64,000 bases of DNA from UTCFX2 sp963788145 (GTDB taxonomy: Bacteria; Chloroflexota; Anaerolineae; Anaerolineales; UBA4823): positions 62,001-126,000 of the forward strand of contig CAWBFQ010000003.1 of the NCBI GenBank assembly GCA_963788145.1, written 5' to 3'. The translations under genes were made by a program, and so were the position numbers. The notes under the pieces were generated by a model. It had not been told where the DNA came from and did not search any database. It worked only from the letters and a program-made list of their open reading frames with translations. Below are positions 8,814-18,156 of the stretch, one piece after another. Position 1 is the first letter of the stretch. Each line of letters begins with the position of its first letter.

Positions 8814-10416
8814 AATGTTGAACACTGTAGAGCGGGTAGGCAATAAGGTGCCCCATCCGGTGCTGATGTTTTCGTATCTCATCATTGGTGTTATCGTCCT
8901 TTCCGCCGTTTTGTCGTTGATGGGCGTCAGCGTCACCGAACTCATCGCTGTGCCGGTCCCGGTTGAGGTGACGCCGGACTTCTACGAGGATGTCAGCGAA
9001 TATACGCTGTCAGGAGTGGGGAGCGAAGATGTCGAATACGAAATCAAGGAACAGACCATCGCCATCGAGAGCCTGCTGAGCATCGATGGCATCCGCTTCC
9101 TGTTTACGTCCTTCGTCCCGAACTTCCAGGGCTTCGGCGCGCTGGCCGTCACGCTCATTGCTATGATGGGCGCGGGCGCGGCCGAAGTCGCCGGGCTGAT
9201 GGCCGCCCTGATCCGCAAGCTGGTCAAGGTTGCCCCGCGCTCGCTGATTGCCTACCTGATCGTCTTCGTCGGCGTGCTGTCCAGCGTCGCCTCGGACGCG
9301 GGCTATTTGATCCTGATTCCGCTGGCCGCGACGGCCTTCCTGGCCGTCGGGCGGCACCCGATTGCCGGCCTGGCGGCTGGCTTTGGCAGCGTCGCCGCCG
9401 TCTTCATGGCCAACCTGATCCCGACGCCTAACGATGCCATGCTGTTCGAGATTACCAATGAATCCATCGCCTTGACCGGCGGCGCGCCGATCTCCATCAC
9501 AGCCGACTACTTCTTCCAGGCAGTTTCGGCCGTGCTGATGACAGTGGTCGTCGGGTTCGTCATTGAGCGCATGGTCGAGCCGCGCCTGGGCAAGTATAAC
9601 CCGGCGGAAGCGGGCGATCCCGAGCAGGCCGCCGCTGCTGACGAGATCGATCCGGCGCTCGAAGCGCGCGGGCTGCGCCGGGCTGGGATAGCCTTCCTGA
9701 TCGTTCTGGGCGTCGTCCTGCTCGCCACTCTGCCGCCGGGCGCGCCGCTGCGCGATCCCGAAACGGGCTCGATCATCGGCCAGACGCCCTTCATGGGCAG
9801 CTTGCTGTTTATCGTGATGCTGTGCTTCTTCATTCCCGGCGTAGCCTATGGCGCAGCAATCGGCAAATACAAGGGGCCCAACGACGTGATCGCCGCGGTG
9901 GTCAAGACCTTCGCCGGCCTGGGTGGACTGATCTTCATGCTGATGATGATCAGCCAATTTATCGCCTACTTCAACTACTCCAACATGCCGAGCGTCATCG
10001 CCACCGCGCTGGCCGACTGGCTGAGTCAGGCCGGCATTCCCTCCGTCCCACTGCTGATTGGCTTCGTCCTGGTGATCGTCGTGCTCGACTTTATCATGCC
10101 GGGCTCGCTAGCCAAGTGGGCGATCTTCGCGCCCATCTTCGTCCCGCTCTTCATCCGGCTGGGCGTGCCGGCGCAGACGGTATTTGCCGCCTACCGAGTT
10201 GGCGACTCGCCGATCAACACGCTCACGCCGCTGATGGTCTACTTCCCGGTGATCGTTTCCTTCGCCCAACGCTATCAAAAGAAAGCGGGCGTCGGGTCGC
10301 TGGTGGCGCTGATGTTGCCTGTGGCTGCCATTGTTCTGGTCACCTGGCTGATCTTTCTTATTCTGTGGTTTGTGCTTGGCATCCCGCTCGGACCAGGATA
10401 TCCGGTAAGCATCTAA
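8785..10416 (+). CDS. AbgT-family transporter
   Basis: Integral membrane carrier of the AbgT family (prototype: p-aminobenzoyl-glutamate uptake; some members export sulfonamides). The family start VERVGNKVPHPVLMF is present at about residue 12. SSVASDAGYLILIPLAA and ANLIPTPNDAML match conserved re-entrant regions, and MPGSLAKWAIFAPIFVPL with YRVGDSPINTLTPLM is the conserved C-terminal signature. About ten or more helices are visible in 543 residues. The start is uncertain: see the short frame at 8763. It sits downstream of pepA, so the likely cargo is a peptide or aminoacyl-glutamate compound. Confidence 0.9.
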   Translation: MPGKLSFMDKMLNTVERVGNKVPHPVLMFSYLIIGVIVLSAVLSLMGVSVTELIAVPVPVEVTPDFYEDVSEYTLSGVGSEDVEYEIKEQTIAIESLLSIDGIRFLFTSFVPNFQGFGALAVTLIAMMGAGAAEVAGLMAALIRKLVKVAPRSLIAYLIVFVGVLSSVASDAGYLILIPLAATAFLAVGRHPIAGLAAGFGSVAAVFMANLIPTPNDAMLFEITNESIALTGGAPISITADYFFQAVSAVLMTVVVGFVIERMVEPRLGKYNPAEAGDPEQAAAADEIDPALEARGLRRAGIAFLIVLGVVLLATLPPGAPLRDPETGSIIGQTPFMGSLLFIVMLCFFIPGVAYGAAIGKYKGPNDVIAAVVKTFAGLGGLIFMLMMISQFIAYFNYSNMPSVIATALADWLSQAGIPSVPLLIGFVLVIVVLDFIMPGSLAKWAIFAPIFVPLFIRLGVPAQTVFAAYRVGDSPINTLTPLMVYFPVIVSFAQRYQKKAGVGSLVALMLPVAAIVLVTWLIFLILWFVLGIPLGPGYPVSI

Positions 10417-10853
10417 CAGGCGCGATGAATGAAAAGTCACCGGTATTGGTAGTCCTGAAGTATTGGTACGGGTTGTGAATGAGTTCGTCCTGGTAAGGAT
10501 CATTGCTTTCGTGGCGGCGCTCCTGACATACCTCGGAGCGCCTGCCGCAGAAAGATTTAATTACCCAGGGCATGATCTCTGAAGCGAACCGGGATGACGA
10601 GCCAGGTTGGCTGCAGGGATCTGTTTTGTGGTCGACACTACGCAGTTTGGTCTGAACTTGATCATCGACTGGCGAGGACAGGGAAATAATCATACTGGAT
10701 TGGTTTTTGCTCTTGTATCTGGATTCTGTTTGTGATAGACTAAATCTATCCAAAACTTGAACCAGGCCAAGAGTTCGGGTTTTGAGAAAGACTATCTCGC
10801 CCTGAATTCTGCCTGAGTCAAGAAAAAACCTATATAGAAGAGGAGAACGAATT
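10417..10853. other. intergenic region before the sugar importer
   Basis: About 440 bp without a gene. It holds a hairpin at 10513-10546 (separate entry). A possible promoter with loose boxes lies near 10710-10745, but I could not match a good -35/-10 pair. The last 25 bases contain the AGAGGAG ribosome-binding site of the binding protein. Confidence 0.4.
10513..10546. terminator. GC-rich hairpin, possible terminator of the AbgT-family gene
   Basis: GGCGCTCC (10516-10523) pairs perfectly with GGAGCGCC (10535-10542) around an 11-base loop, extended by GGC/GCC across one bulge. No long T run follows (sequence continues AGAAAGATTTAATT), so it may stabilise the mRNA end rather than terminate on its own. 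Confidence 0.45.
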
Positions 10854-12176
10854 ATGGTCAAGAAATTCCGCTACATTATCCTGGCTTTGGTCGTCATATC
10901 CTTAACTTTGCTGGCAGCATGTGCGCCCGCGCCAACTGCAACTCCGCCCCCGGCGCCGGTTGAAACTCAGCCGCCAGCGCCGGAGGCTCCTGCAGCGTCA
11001 GCCGGTAAACTGGAGATCTTCTCCTGGTGGACCGCTGGCGGCGAAGCCGAGGGCTTGAACGCAATGTTCGAGGTCTACAAAGGCATGTACCCTGATGTGG
11101 AAATCATCAATGCTACGGTCGCCGGCGGCGCTGGCACGAACGCGAAAGCTGTCTTAGCTACCCGTTTGCAAGGCGGAAATCCGCCGGATTCCTTCCAGGT
11201 TCACGCCGGTCTCGAAGTAGAAAAATACAGCCCGACTGAATACCTGCAGCCTTTAGATGATTTGCTCGATCCCTCTGTCTACCCGGCTGACTTGTTGAAT
11301 ATGCTGAAATATGAGGGTCATTACTGGAGCATTCCGGTGAATATCCACCGCTCCAATGTCCTCTGGTATAACAAGACCGTCTTCACCGCCGCTGGTATCG
11401 AAGTTCCTAAGTCGATGGATGAGTTCTTCGCCGCTTGCGAGGCGCTTAAGGCCAAAGGCTATATCCCCGTCGCTATGGGTACGAAAGAAGGTTGGGAAGC
11501 CGCTCACGTATTCGAGGGTTTCCTGGCAGCCGAACTTGGGGCGGATGGTTACATCGGCTTATGGAAAGGAACCACTCCCTGGACCGATGCTCGCGTCACA
11601 AAAGCCCTGGAAAATTTCCAGAAGATGATGACCTATGTCAACACGGACAACGCCGCGATGACCTGGGACGGCTCGGGTGAGTATTTTATCACCAACAAAG
11701 CCGGTATGATGATCATGGGCGACTGGACTGCCGGATGGTTCGCAAGCAAATCGTTCATGGATTATGGCTTTTCCGCCACTCCTGGCAGCAATGGCATCTT
11801 CGTTGGGCTGTCTGATTCCTTCAGCCTGCCCAAGGGCGCTCCGGACGAAGCAAATGCCAGAACCTGGTTGGAAGTATGCGGTTCAAAAGCAGGCCAGGAA
11901 GCCTTCAACCCCAAGAAAGGCTCCATCTGCGCCCGGACAGACTGCGATAACGCCGCTTTCAAAGTCGTTCCTGAAACATACGACTATCTGACAGCCGCCG
12001 CTGAAGCATGGAAGACCGACAGGATCGTTCCTTCCATCGTACATGGCGCTGCCACCTATGAGAGCTGGGCAACCTCATTCAAAGATGTGATCGCGCTGTT
12101 TGTTTCATCTGGCGATGTTGCCAAGACCCAAACGTCGCTTGGCGGCCTGTGCGTTGAGGCAGGAATCTGCAAGTAA
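10854..12176 (+). CDS. sugar ABC transporter substrate-binding lipoprotein
   Basis: Extracytoplasmic sugar-binding protein of the family-1 (maltose-type) solute-binding class. It has a signal peptide with lipobox LLAACAP (Cys about residue 23), a Pro/Ala/Thr linker, then EIFSWWTAGGEAEGLNAMFEVYK, the typical first lobe. Later segments such as YYGF-like and SDSFSLPKGAPDEANARTWLE fit the hinge and C-lobe. At 440 residues the length is typical. Several Cys near the C-terminus may form disulfides. AGAGGAGAAC precedes the ATG. Two MalF/MalG-type permeases follow; no ATPase gene is present nearby, so a shared MsmX-type ATPase elsewhere is inferred. Confidence 0.88.
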   Translation: MVKKFRYIILALVVISLTLLAACAPAPTATPPPAPVETQPPAPEAPAASAGKLEIFSWWTAGGEAEGLNAMFEVYKGMYPDVEIINATVAGGAGTNAKAVLATRLQGGNPPDSFQVHAGLEVEKYSPTEYLQPLDDLLDPSVYPADLLNMLKYEGHYWSIPVNIHRSNVLWYNKTVFTAAGIEVPKSMDEFFAACEALKAKGYIPVAMGTKEGWEAAHVFEGFLAAELGADGYIGLWKGTTPWTDARVTKALENFQKMMTYVNTDNAAMTWDGSGEYFITNKAGMMIMGDWTAGWFASKSFMDYGFSATPGSNGIFVGLSDSFSLPKGAPDEANARTWLEVCGSKAGQEAFNPKKGSICARTDCDNAAFKVVPETYDYLTAAAEAWKTDRIVPSIVHGAATYESWATSFKDVIALFVSSGDVAKTQTSLGGLCVEAGICK

Positions 12177-12194
12177 TCCATTAGATCCAGACCC

Positions 12195-12225
12195 ATAAGG
12201 CAGTCCCCTTGAGGGACTGCCTTAT
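12195..12225 (+). terminator. perfect 13-bp hairpin between binding protein and permease
   Basis: ATAAGGCAGTCCC (12195-12207) and GGGACTGCCTTAT (12213-12225) are perfectly complementary around CTTGA. The downstream side is TTATTATAT rather than a strict T run. In binding-protein operons such a structure commonly acts as a partial terminator or 3' mRNA stabiliser, giving more binding protein than permease; that role is inferred here. Confidence 0.7.
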
Positions 12226-12244
12226 TATATCGGGGAGTGTTTCT

Positions 12245-13146
12245 GTGCGGCATTATAAGAAATTCCGGTTACTCTCCATATTGCTCATTCTGCCATCGGC
12301 TCTGGCGATATTTGTTTTCGTGTATGGCTTTATCGCTTTTACGGTCATGGCGTCTTTCATTAACTGGAAGAAACTCAAAATTGATTATACTTTTGTTGGT
12401 TTTGATAATTACATCCGCTTGTTTCACAACGAGCGTTTTATCATTGATCTGAAAAACACGCTCACCTTTACGGTCCTTTTCTTGATTTCCACAATCGTGG
12501 TCGGTTTTTTACTCGCGGTTGCGCTCGATCAGAACTTGAAAGGCGAATCCTTTTATCGAAATATCTATCTTTTCCCGATGGCGCTTTCTTTCATAGTCAC
12601 CGGAGTGGTATGGCGCTGGCTGCTCGCTCCCGGGAATGCCGATACGGGTGCGTTGGGGGTCAACCTTATTTTGGAAAAAGTGGGTTTGGGATTTCTGAAA
12701 AAACGGCTGGTATACCGATCCAAATATCGGGATCAAAGCTGTGGTGATTGCTGCTGTTTGGCAGTATGCTGGCTATGTCATGGCGCTCTATTTGGCGGGC
12801 ATCCGCGGTATCCCAGTTGAGATTACTGAAGCAGCCCGTGTGGATGGAGCAACTGAATTTAACGTTTACCGCTACATAGTCCTTCCGATGGTCCGTCCGA
12901 TCACGCTTTCCGCAATGATTATTTTAGGTCATATTTCGCTGAAGATCTTTGACCTGGTTGTTTCGATGACTGGGCCTGGCACGGGATTTAGCACCGATGT
13001 CCCGGCGTTATTTATGTACGATACCACCTTCCGTGGCAATCGCTTCTCAGAGGGATTCTGCGATCGCGGTTGTGCTGCTCATTTTTGTGGCTCTTCTTGT
13101 CGTCCCGTATCTCATCAATAACTCCAGAACGGAGGTTGAACGATGA
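12245..13146 (+). CDS. sugar ABC permease, MalF type (frameshifted)
   Basis: Inner-membrane permease of the maltose/multiple-sugar type, about 300 residues with six helices when read across two breaks. The first part (from GTG 12245, after GGGGAG) runs to about 12690 and ends before NGWYTDPNIGIKAVVIAAVW. That next part is only readable after a shift at an A6 run (12699-12704). It contains the EAA loop ITEAARVDGATEFNVYRYIVLPM that contacts the ATPase. A second shift near 13050 recovers SAIAVVLLIFVALLVVPYL and the stop at 13144. Its stop overlaps the ATG of the next permease (ATGA). The breaks look like single-base errors. Confidence 0.82.
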
Positions 13147-14112
13147 GAACACAGCCACTCTCCCGCAAACATAGCCCATTTCATTGGTCGTGCCTTTTCC
13201 TGAACCTTTCCCTGCTGATTGCTGTGCTTTTCTTTATTACCCCAATATACATTCTCATCGTCACCGGGTTTAAGAATTATCAAGAAGTCAGCATGGCGCA
13301 TATGTGGGAATTACCGAAATCTTTTAGCCTGGATTCATTCTCAAACGCCTGGATTGGTTCAGCGGAAGAAGGGTATCGGGGTCTTTCTGGCAATTTTCTG
13401 AACAGTTTGATGTTGGTTATCCCGGCAGCCCTTACCTCCGCTTTTATCGGCTCGATCAACGGATATGTCCTGGCGAAATGGAAATTTAAGGGATCGAACC
13501 TGATTTTCACGCTGATGTTGTTTGGGATGTTTATCCCTTACCAAAGTATTTTGATCCCGCTTGTGCGTTCATTGCAGTGGATCACTTATTTTACTCTCCC
13601 ACTGATTAACTGGTATTCAGGGTCTGGCTGTGCCGCAATCGCTTGGATGGCTGACCTATTGGATCAGCGAGCTTATTCCGGCGTATGGCACGATTGGCGG
13701 TTTAATCATGGTGCACGTGATCTATGGGATACCCATTGCCACCCTTACCTTCAGAAACTACTATGCCGGAATTTCGACCGAACTGATTGAAGCCGGTTTG
13801 ATTGATGGCGACTTATTGCTTGGCATTTTTCGCCATATTCTTTTCCCAATTTCGATGCCCGCCTTTGTCGTCGTGTTGATTTGGCAGTTCACTTCAATCT
13901 GGAATGACTTTCTATTCGGTATTATTATTACACCTAACCCGCAGGTGCAGCCAATCACCGTAGCGCTGAATAACCTTGCCGGCTCATATATTGTTGAATG
14001 GAATGTTCAAATGGCTGGATCCTTGCTCGCTTCACTGCCCACGCTTCTCGTTTATATCTTTTTAAGCCAATACTTCATCAGAGGGTTAATGGCTGGTTCG
14101 CTGAAAGGATAA
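13143..14112 (+). CDS. sugar ABC permease, MalG type (frameshifted)
   Basis: Second permease of the maltose-type importer. The N-terminal half (NLSLLIAVLFFITPIYILI through SNLIFTLMLFGMFIPYQS) is in one frame. The C-terminal half, with the EAA-type loop ELIEAGLIDGDLLLGIFRHILFPIS and a final YFIRGLMAGSLKG, is in another. The junction lies near 13600-13640. Together they give a normal protein of about 320 residues. The gene is translationally coupled to the upstream permease and ends the transporter module; a conserved hypothetical gene and a SIS isomerase follow within 65 bp. Confidence 0.82.
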
Positions 14113-14174
14113 CCTTTCGAAGCTTCTGACCATCGGGGATTCTGTATTGATTTGTAAAATCAATGAGACCGCCT

Positions 14175-15142
14175 ATGTCCTATAAAAAAATAGACTTAAA
14201 AAAGGTGAAAACCTATCCTATCGCCCGGCGTTATAATCTGGTGAAACTGGATCGATTTAATCTATCCAAATAATTCCATCACCCCCTTTGAAAACCCAGA
14301 TCTGGATCAAGTGGTCGATGCCATCATCAAAGCACGCCAGGCTGAACGTCCTGTGATCTGGATGATGGGCGCTCACGTGATCAAATGCGGATTGGGGCCA
14401 TTGCTGATCGATTTGATGGAAAAAGGGATCATCACTCACATTGCAGGCAATGGCGCAGTTTCGATTCACGACGCTGAACTTGCTATGATCGGGGAAACCT
14501 CAGAAGATGTTGCCATGAGCATTGAAGATGGTAGTTTTGGAATGGCGGATGAAACCGGCGCTTTGATACACCAGGCGCTCCGTCTCGGCTGCCTGGATGG
14601 TCTGGGTTATGGCGAAGCATTGGGGAAAAGGATTGCGGAAAAGAAATTGCCTCACCGTGATATTTCAATCACCTACCATGCGTACCGTTTACATATTCCA
14701 ATGACGATCCATGTCACCATTGGCGCAGATATCATCCATCAGCATCCCGACTGCGATTTTGGGATCACGGGTGAAGCGACCGGGCGAGATTTTTTGATAT
14801 TCTGTCACTCTGTGGCTGACCTCGACCGAGGTGTGTTTCTCAACTTTGGAACCGCGGTCACCGGTGCGGAAGTTTTCCTAAAAGCGGTCTCAATCGCGCG
14901 GAATTTCAAATTACCCTGTCACAAAATTTACAACCGCGAATTTTGATATCGTTCCACTGGCTGGCGATTACCATTCAGATTTGAGTAAAGATCAGCCAGA
15001 GTATTATTACCGCCCACGGAAAAATATTGTCAATCGTCCGGTTTCGATGGGTGGGCGTGGTTTTCACATCCAGGGCAATCACCTTCAAACCATTCCTGCG
15101 TTGCATCGCAAAGTATGTGCACAGCTCAAAGGAAGAAACTTT
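14175..15142 (+). CDS. conserved protein of unknown function, copy A (frameshifted)
   Basis: Homologous along its length to the gene at 37625, so the window carries two paralogues. Shared landmarks are MMGAHV(I/L)+, LLIDLM++ITHIA+NGAVSIHD, IGETSEDVA, DGSFGMADETG/GQFGLWTETG, PHRDISI, DIIHQHP, LNFGTAV and a terminal YYYRP block. The paralogue has the same order. Read from ATG 14175 it needs shifts near 14265 and 14907. I do not recognise an enzyme activity. Position next to a GmhA-like isomerase here, and beside HAD and PfkB genes for copy B, points to sugar-phosphate metabolism. The end is uncertain because the frame runs on into the SIS gene. Confidence 0.65.
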
Positions 15143-15850
15143 TTGAAGGAACGCATCGAGGCGACTCAAGAACCACTGGACGAAGTATCCGTGCGAATTT
15201 CTGAACGCTCCCAATCTGCGTGCGAGTTGATTAGCGACCTGATCCGTCGGCAGCCGCATCTAAAAGATGCAGGGGTGGCATTAGGTAGAACGTATCTAGC
15301 TATTGCCCGGTCGCTTGAACGCGGCGGAATTCTATTCTTGGCTGGAAACGGCGGAAGCATGTCGGATGCAATGCATATCTCAGGCGAGCTGTTAAAATCA
15401 TACGGAAGCCCCCGCCCGCTGGCAGATTTTGAACGTGAGCGGCTAAAACCGCTTGCAGAGGGAGATATGCTTGCGCATGTTCTCGAAAGAGGTCTGCGTG
15501 CAGTCGTGTTAGGTCTGAACCCGGTGATCAGTACCGCCGTAAATAATGATTTTAGAGAACGCGGCCTGGATGTCGCTCAAGAATTGAATGCGCTTGGTCG
15601 CGCTGGAGATGTCTTCTTGGGGATCTCGACCAGTGGAAAAGCACGTAATATTTTACTGGCTGTTGAAGCAGCCCGGGCGAAAGGATTGATCACCATCCTT
15701 TTCACTGGGCCCAATCAGAGTATTTTATCTCAGGAAGTGGATATTGTTATCCATGCGCCTGGGGAACAAACAGATCGCATTCAGGAGAATCACATCCTGC
15801 TCTATCACTGCATGTGCGATATGCTCGAACGCGATTTCTTCGTGTTATAA
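15143..15850 (+). CDS. SIS-domain phosphosugar isomerase, GmhA-like
   Basis: Predicted phosphosugar isomerase related to sedoheptulose-7-phosphate isomerase. SIS features: ILFLAGNGGSMSDAMHISGEL (phosphate-binding start), a central AVNNDFRERGLDVAQELNALGRAGDVFLGIS segment, STSGKARNILLAVEAA and HILLYHCMCDMLERDFF at the C-terminus, about 235 residues. The start is taken as TTG 15143 after AAAGGAAG. The same frame is open upstream into the conserved unknown protein, so as sequenced the two are fused. A one-base change in the T5 run at 15140-15144 would separate them with overlapping stop and start. Confidence 0.75.
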   Translation: MKERIEATQEPLDEVSVRISERSQSACELISDLIRRQPHLKDAGVALGRTYLAIARSLERGGILFLAGNGGSMSDAMHISGELLKSYGSPRPLADFERERLKPLAEGDMLAHVLERGLRAVVLGLNPVISTAVNNDFRERGLDVAQELNALGRAGDVFLGISTSGKARNILLAVEAARAKGLITILFTGPNQSILSQEVDIVIHAPGEQTDRIQENHILLYHCMCDMLERDFFVL

Positions 15851-15918
15851 TAGCTGAAATTCGCTGTAGTATCTCTTGTTCTTGCAGCTACGGCATTAAC
15901 CTAAGGAGGTAACTTAAA

Positions 15919-16353
15919 ATGGAAGACACACTAGGACCTGTGGAGTATCTGGTAGTTGCATTTGAGGGAAACCAATTCAAAGGCGAGATCATACCAGCGT
16001 TAACCGACCTGCTTGCCCAGGGGTTGATTTGCATCATTGACCTGGCAGTGGTGAGCAAAGACCTGGCTGGTAACGTAGTCACATTAGAAATGACAGAATT
16101 GACCCCCGAAATCGCCGAAGCGCTGGCTCAATTTGACTGCGAACTCCCCGGTATGTTGTCGGAAGAGGATTTGATAATGGTAGCCGAGGATCTGGAGAAT
16201 AATACCACCGCGGCGGCCATGTTGTTCGAAAATGTATGGGCAGGGCGTTTTGCCCAGGCTGTTCGCGACGCCAATGGGCAGATGTTGCTGAATGTGCGCA
16301 TTCCGAGCGATGTGATTGAGGCTGTACGCCAATCGCTCACCGAATTAGAATAG
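15919..16353 (+). CDS. DUF6325 family protein
   Basis: A 144-residue soluble protein matching the DUF6325 pattern: GPVEYLVVAFEGNQFKGEIIPAL at the N-terminus, a central DLAVVSKDLAGNVVTLEM, and LSEEDLIMVAEDLENNTTAA followed by FENVWAGRFAQAVRDANG. Function is unknown. A near-perfect ribosome-binding site (AAGGAGGTAAC) precedes the ATG, suggesting strong translation. It is followed 29 bp later by a SHOCT protein, a pairing I associate with this family. Confidence 0.8.
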   Translation: MEDTLGPVEYLVVAFEGNQFKGEIIPALTDLLAQGLICIIDLAVVSKDLAGNVVTLEMTELTPEIAEALAQFDCELPGMLSEEDLIMVAEDLENNTTAAAMLFENVWAGRFAQAVRDANGQMLLNVRIPSDVIEAVRQSLTELE

Positions 16354-16382
16354 AACAATCTCGATCGAAGAGGAGCATAATC

Positions 16383-16730
16383 ATGATAAGAAGACGGTCT
16401 CGACGACCCGGTTTAATCGGAACTGCAGCACGCACTGCTGTCATTGCCGGTACTGCAACTGCTGTGTCAACCTCAGTAGTCAGCTCCAAACACCAGGCTG
16501 CCCAGCATCAAGCCGCTGCGCAGCAAGCGCAGGTGGATGCAGCCGTCCAACAAGCTATGGCTGCTCAGCAGCCTGTGCAGCAACCTGCCCAGGCTGCTGC
16601 TTCTGCGCCAGCTGCCATCTCCATGGATGAGAAAATTGCCCAGCTCCAAAAGCTGGCCGAACTGCACCAGTCTGGCGTGTTGAGCGATGAAGAATTTGCT
16701 GCGCTCAAATCCAAATTGATGGCTGGTTAA
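16383..16730 (+). CDS. SHOCT-domain protein
   Basis: A 115-residue protein with a basic N-terminus (IRRRSRRPG), an alanine-rich weakly hydrophobic segment (about 12-35) and a Gln/Ala-rich linker (about 40-75). It ends in a short SHOCT domain (EKIAQLQKLAELHQSGVLSD then EEFAALKSKLMAG). SHOCT domains are short oligomerisation elements at protein ends. GAGGAG precedes the ATG. It is likely co-transcribed with the DUF6325 gene and may act with it. Confidence 0.8.
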   Translation: MIRRRSRRPGLIGTAARTAVIAGTATAVSTSVVSSKHQAAQHQAAAQQAQVDAAVQQAMAAQQPVQQPAQAAASAPAAISMDEKIAQLQKLAELHQSGVLSDEEFAALKSKLMAG

Positions 16731-16740
16731 ACGAGATCGA

Positions 16741-17477
16741 ATGACTGTAAGGCGGCCGCCTTCTCACCGGATCCAGCCTCGCCCGACGCCCAGAGAGAGC
16801 TTCATCGGACGATTGGCTGGATCCAATTGACCGGCTATCTGAAACCATTTTCAGCATCCTCATCATGCTGACGTTCACGATGGCGTTTGGGATATTAAAG
16901 TTAGGCGGCGATCCGAAACAAATGGCCTCCGCCGATTACTCGAAAGAGTTGCTGATCGCCGCCTTGAGCGCCACTTTTGCCTGGGGTCTGATCGATGGCG
17001 TGATGTATGCCCTTTTTTCAGTATTCGAGCGCGGCGAGAAGCACCGCCTATTAACGCGAATCCAAACTGCGACGACTGAGGAAGAGTTTATTGATGCGAT
17101 TGCGGATGAACTGGATCATATTCTGGAACCGATTACGAACCTAGAAAGACGACAACTGCTCTACACCGATATATTGGAACACCTGCATGATAGCCATCCA
17201 CAAGCGGTGGAACTTTAACCGCGCTGACCTGGCTGGCGCGCTGGGATGCGTACTGGTCGCGGTCATTGCTGTGCTGCCATCGCTGACCCCTTTTGTGCTC
17301 CTTAGAAATCACTATGAATTGGCCATCCGCACCTCAAATTTGGTGTCTTTCGGCGTGCTATTCTACTCAGGCTACCAATGGGGCAAGCACAGCGGCTCAG
17401 ACCCGTTCAAGACCGGTCTGCTGATGTTCGTTATTGGCGTAGTTTTGGTGCTGATCGCGATCCCGTTGGGTGGATAG
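16741..17477 (+). CDS. small membrane protein, VIT1/CCC1-like region (frameshifted)
   Basis: Three frame pieces make one membrane protein of about 240 residues. ATG 16741 (MTVRRPPSHRIQPRP) leads by a shift near 16800 into SSDDWLDPIDRLSETIFSIL and FTMAFGILKLGG. A charged helical region (EEEFIDAIADELDHILEPI) follows. A shift at the T3 run at 17211-17213 then joins VELNRADLAGALGCVLVAVI and three more helices ending IAIPLGG. The N-terminal helix and the downstream Asn-Arg-Ala-Asp-hydrophobic segment recall VIT/CCC1-type transporters, but I cannot confirm this. It lies between the SHOCT gene and another membrane protein. Confidence 0.55.
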
Positions 17478-17559
17478 AACCGTAACTGGTCAGTTAGAAA
17501 TGTATCAGCACATTGCATTGGTATTGCGATATTGATTAAACATCCAAAAGGAGATCATC

Positions 17560-18147
17560 ATGTTCTGGATCGGGTTACTACTGATTGCTTCGGGAATATT
17601 TCTTCTGGTGTACGGTGGAAAGTTGTTCCGCTTTGCCCTGGCTGTTGGCTTCTTCGTTCTGGGCTTCAGTGTGGCAATGTGGCTGCTATCTTCGCAGCCT
17701 AACTCGGTGCGCCTGCTGGTCAGCTTCGTTACCGGTGGCGTGCTCGCTCTTGTTGGCTATCTGCTGGTGAAAATGGTACTGCATGTAGCAGGTGGTCTTC
17801 TGGGTGTCGTGGCGGCGCTGCTGATTCTGTCGCTGCTGCCACTTACTTTACCCCCCTTTCTCGTCTTGATCTTGCTGATTGCTGGCGCTGGCGTGGTCGG
17901 TTTCTTTGGCAGCCGCCTCGGCGACTGGGTGATCATCCTGGCGACGACGCTGGCAGGCGCATATGCGATTATCTTGGGTATGGTCCGGGTATTCCCAAAT
18001 GCTATGGGAGTAGGCCCGGACTATTTTTCGGCCCAAATCCCGTTCACCGGACCAGCAATGTTGGTCTTTCTCATTTTCTTTGCCATTGGCGCATTGGCGC
18101 AGCTTGAGATACGCCGGGTGCGTGGACGGTATGTCAACCTGACATGA
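17560..18147 (+). CDS. multi-helix membrane protein, DUF4203/TMEM198-like
   Basis: A 195-residue, almost entirely hydrophobic protein with about seven helices, starting FWIGLLLIASGIFLLVYGGK. Gly-rich helices (GGVLALVGYLLVKMV, GGLLGVVAALLIL) and the WVIILATTLAGAYAII segment resemble the DUF4203 (TM7SF3/TMEM198-like) group. Function is unknown. AAAAGGAG precedes the ATG. It closes the plus-strand run before a shared terminator. Confidence 0.7.
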   Translation: MFWIGLLLIASGIFLLVYGGKLFRFALAVGFFVLGFSVAMWLLSSQPNSVRLLVSFVTGGVLALVGYLLVKMVLHVAGGLLGVVAALLILSLLPLTLPPFLVLILLIAGAGVVGFFGSRLGDWVIILATTLAGAYAIILGMVRVFPNAMGVGPDYFSAQIPFTGPAMLVFLIFFAIGALAQLEIRRVRGRYVNLT

Positions 18148-18156
18148 ATCAAAATA

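Noticed and set aside
9010..9957. 315-residue minus-strand frame opposite the AbgT-family gene
   Set aside because: Composition is His/Asp/Gln/Arg-rich without hydrophobic core, as expected for the reverse of a GC-rich membrane-protein gene.
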